Source of the DNA: Bordetella ansorpii
GTDB taxonomy: Bacteria; Pseudomonadota; Gammaproteobacteria; Burkholderiales; Burkholderiaceae_B
NCBI RefSeq assembly: GCF_900078705.1
Contig: NZ_FKIF01000010.1
Location: 620,001 to 684,000 of the forward strand
Reading direction: 5' to 3'
Length of the DNA: 64,000 bases
Numbering within the stretch: the first letter of the stretch is position 1; each line of letters begins with the position of its first letter. Position numbers and translations under genes: made by a program. Below, piece by piece: positions 55,343 through 64,000 of the stretch. Under the pieces are notes generated by a model. It saw only the letters and a list, made by a program, of their open reading frames with translations, searched no databases and was not told the DNA's origin.

Positions 55343-56629
55343 GTGTCATTCAAAGACGATGCGCAGCTCTACGCCAGGGAACAGCAGTTCGGCTACCTGG
55401 AGGGCGAAAGTGATGTCTTGGTCATTTCATTTGCGGGATTGGAAGGCCGCCCACACTTTCAATTCTATGGGACGTTGAAAGCACTGGGCTATAACGCCCT
55501 GTTTTTATCAGACCAAAAGAAGGCCTGGTACAACACGGGCCTAGCCTGTTTTGGCGATGGCGTCGAATACACGCTGTACATCCTCAATCACCTGACAAAC
55601 TACTTCGATCCCGACAAGATATTCCTGATCGGTGGCAGCATGGGCGGACATGGCGCGCTGTTGTTTGCCAGTCTGCTTGGCAAGGGCCACGTGCTGGCCC
55701 TGTCGCCGCAGGTGCTCCTGAAGCCTCATTACGCCTGGTATCCGGAGAATGAGGGCGATGCGCGCTATACGGACCTGTCTCAACTGAGCTTCGAGAACAA
55801 TACGCTGACCGTGATTTCGTCCGAATTTCCGCTCGATGTGCTGTCGTTGTCGAGGATCGCGAACGTCCGGTGCAGAGAGGGAACGTTCCTCGTGGTGGCC
55901 CAGCAGCATAATTTGGCCAAGGTGCTCAAGGCCAAGGGCTTGCTGGCGCAGTTCATCGCGCACTGGATCAGGCACCGTGAAGTGGCGTTCTTCGAGCCCG
56001 TCGCCGATGGGCGCCTCGGCGCGCCATACAGCGAGGCACTGGAGGCGTTGCTTGACGCTTCTTACCAGGCCAAATGGAAAGACGCCTTGCCCGCCGCGGA
56101 TCTGTTTTCCTTGAGCCAGCGCAACAGCCACTACCTCGACTGCCAGATCGCGTTGACGTATTTCTTCAATGGCCGGTTCGAGGAAAGCCTGAAGTTCGCG
56201 GAAATGTCGACTGTGAAGGCGCCGCAGTACATCAACGCCTACGTCTACTATGTGGCCAATCTGGCCGCAATGGGTGTCTGGCACAAGGCCCTGTCTTTCT
56301 ACGACGAGTGCGTGTGGCTGCAGGTCGAGTCAGGCCAGCCGAAAGACGCCTTCCTGGTGTCGTGCGCGGATGCCCTGGGCAAGCTGCGCAAGCGCCGTGC
56401 CGCGATCCGGGTTCGAGAGCATGTACGCGAGATTGGCGGCAATCCGGGCTTGCAGCGCGGCAACACTTTCCAGCTGGGCCGCTTGCACTTTGAGGTCGGG
56501 GCGCTAAAGAAAAGCCGAGAGGTCTTCAATGCCTTGATGGATGAGGGCATCGACGATTGGATGAGCCAGCGCGCAGCCGAGTTCTATCTGCCCGAATTGG
56601 CGGCCGCGTTGGCGGCCGCGTCGGCCTGA
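55343..56629 (+). CDS. Alpha/beta-hydrolase-fold protein with TPR-like tail, possible capsule O-acetyltransferase/esterase
   Basis: A 428-residue protein starting at GTG 55343 with AGGA upstream. Residues 1-~215 form an alpha/beta-hydrolase: VLVISFAGLEG, then a nucleophile elbow FLIGGSMGGHGALL (Ser99), with likely acid and base in the SSEFPLDVLSL and VVAQQHNL segments. Residues ~255-420 are helical repeats (CQIALTYFFNGRFEESLKFAEMS). Being next to the polysialyltransferase, it may acetylate or deacetylate polysialic acid; meningococcal OatC is an alpha/beta-hydrolase acetyltransferase. I cannot tell acetyltransferase from esterase. Confidence 0.65.
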   Translation: MSFKDDAQLYAREQQFGYLEGESDVLVISFAGLEGRPHFQFYGTLKALGYNALFLSDQKKAWYNTGLACFGDGVEYTLYILNHLTNYFDPDKIFLIGGSMGGHGALLFASLLGKGHVLALSPQVLLKPHYAWYPENEGDARYTDLSQLSFENNTLTVISSEFPLDVLSLSRIANVRCREGTFLVVAQQHNLAKVLKAKGLLAQFIAHWIRHREVAFFEPVADGRLGAPYSEALEALLDASYQAKWKDALPAADLFSLSQRNSHYLDCQIALTYFFNGRFEESLKFAEMSTVKAPQYINAYVYYVANLAAMGVWHKALSFYDECVWLQVESGQPKDAFLVSCADALGKLRKRRAAIRVREHVREIGGNPGLQRGNTFQLGRLHFEVGALKKSREVFNALMDEGIDDWMSQRAAEFYLPELAAALAAASA

Positions 56630-56661
56630 CCAGCCAGATCCGCGCGATCGGGCGCGGGGCA

Positions 56662-64000
<7,339 letters not shown>

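Overview
This is a GC-rich, densely coded chromosomal window from what looks like an Alcaligenaceae betaproteobacterium (Bordetella/Achromobacter-like). The pointers are a Bug-family (TctC-type) solute receptor, many LysR regulators, a filamentous-haemagglutinin/DUF3739 adhesin, recG next to oxyR, an Omp_4-type porin and a group 2-type (kps) capsule locus. I see no rRNA, tRNA, CRISPR array, integrase or insertion sequence. These calls rest on reading motifs and remembered families, not on database searches.

Positions 1-28250 are mostly ordinary chromosome. In order: the 3' part of a giant FHA-like secreted protein and a FecI-type sigma factor; a LysR regulator divergent from two tandem pirins; an iron(III) ABC transporter (fbpABC, minus strand) with a good Fur box, divergent from fpr; a CitE-like lyase with a divergent LysR; a Bug receptor plus an AtuA-type pair with a divergent LysR; ridA; recG (frameshifted); oxyR; an Rpn/DUF4351 nuclease gene (frameshifted); a porin; and dps with a clear terminator.

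Positions 28400-56629 (plus strand) are a large capsule locus. It opens with a short-chain dehydrogenase and an LTA-synthase-like membrane phosphotransferase, then the export genes kpsE, a wza/kpsD-like lipoprotein, kpsM and kpsT. A 1040-residue multidomain glycosyltransferase follows. Next comes a complete legionaminic-acid block (legB, legC, legH, legI, legG, ptmE, legF), then kpsC (frameshifted in a CG dinucleotide tract) and kpsS. After a 200-bp AT-richer intergenic region there is a second nonulosonate block of meningococcal type (neuC, neuA, neuB). It leads into an unrecognised putative glycosyltransferase, a 1003-residue polysialyltransferase fused to a TPR-like tail, and an alpha/beta-hydrolase with a similar tail. 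The locus therefore encodes precursors for two different nonulosonic acids and a polysialyltransferase.

Positions 56662-64000 (minus strand, convergent) hold an alpha-oxoamine synthase directly downstream of a highly reducing type I polyketide synthase that runs off the window. This resembles the wcbR/wcbT pair of Burkholderia capsule I loci. With the dehydrogenase and LTA-synthase-like enzyme at the other end, it suggests a dedicated lipid, perhaps a capsule anchor; this is inference.

Three genes (recG, the Rpn gene, kpsC) are each broken by what looks like the gain of one tandem-repeat unit: CG, an 8-mer, and CG. For kpsC this offers a testable capsule on/off switch, but sequencing error must be excluded first.
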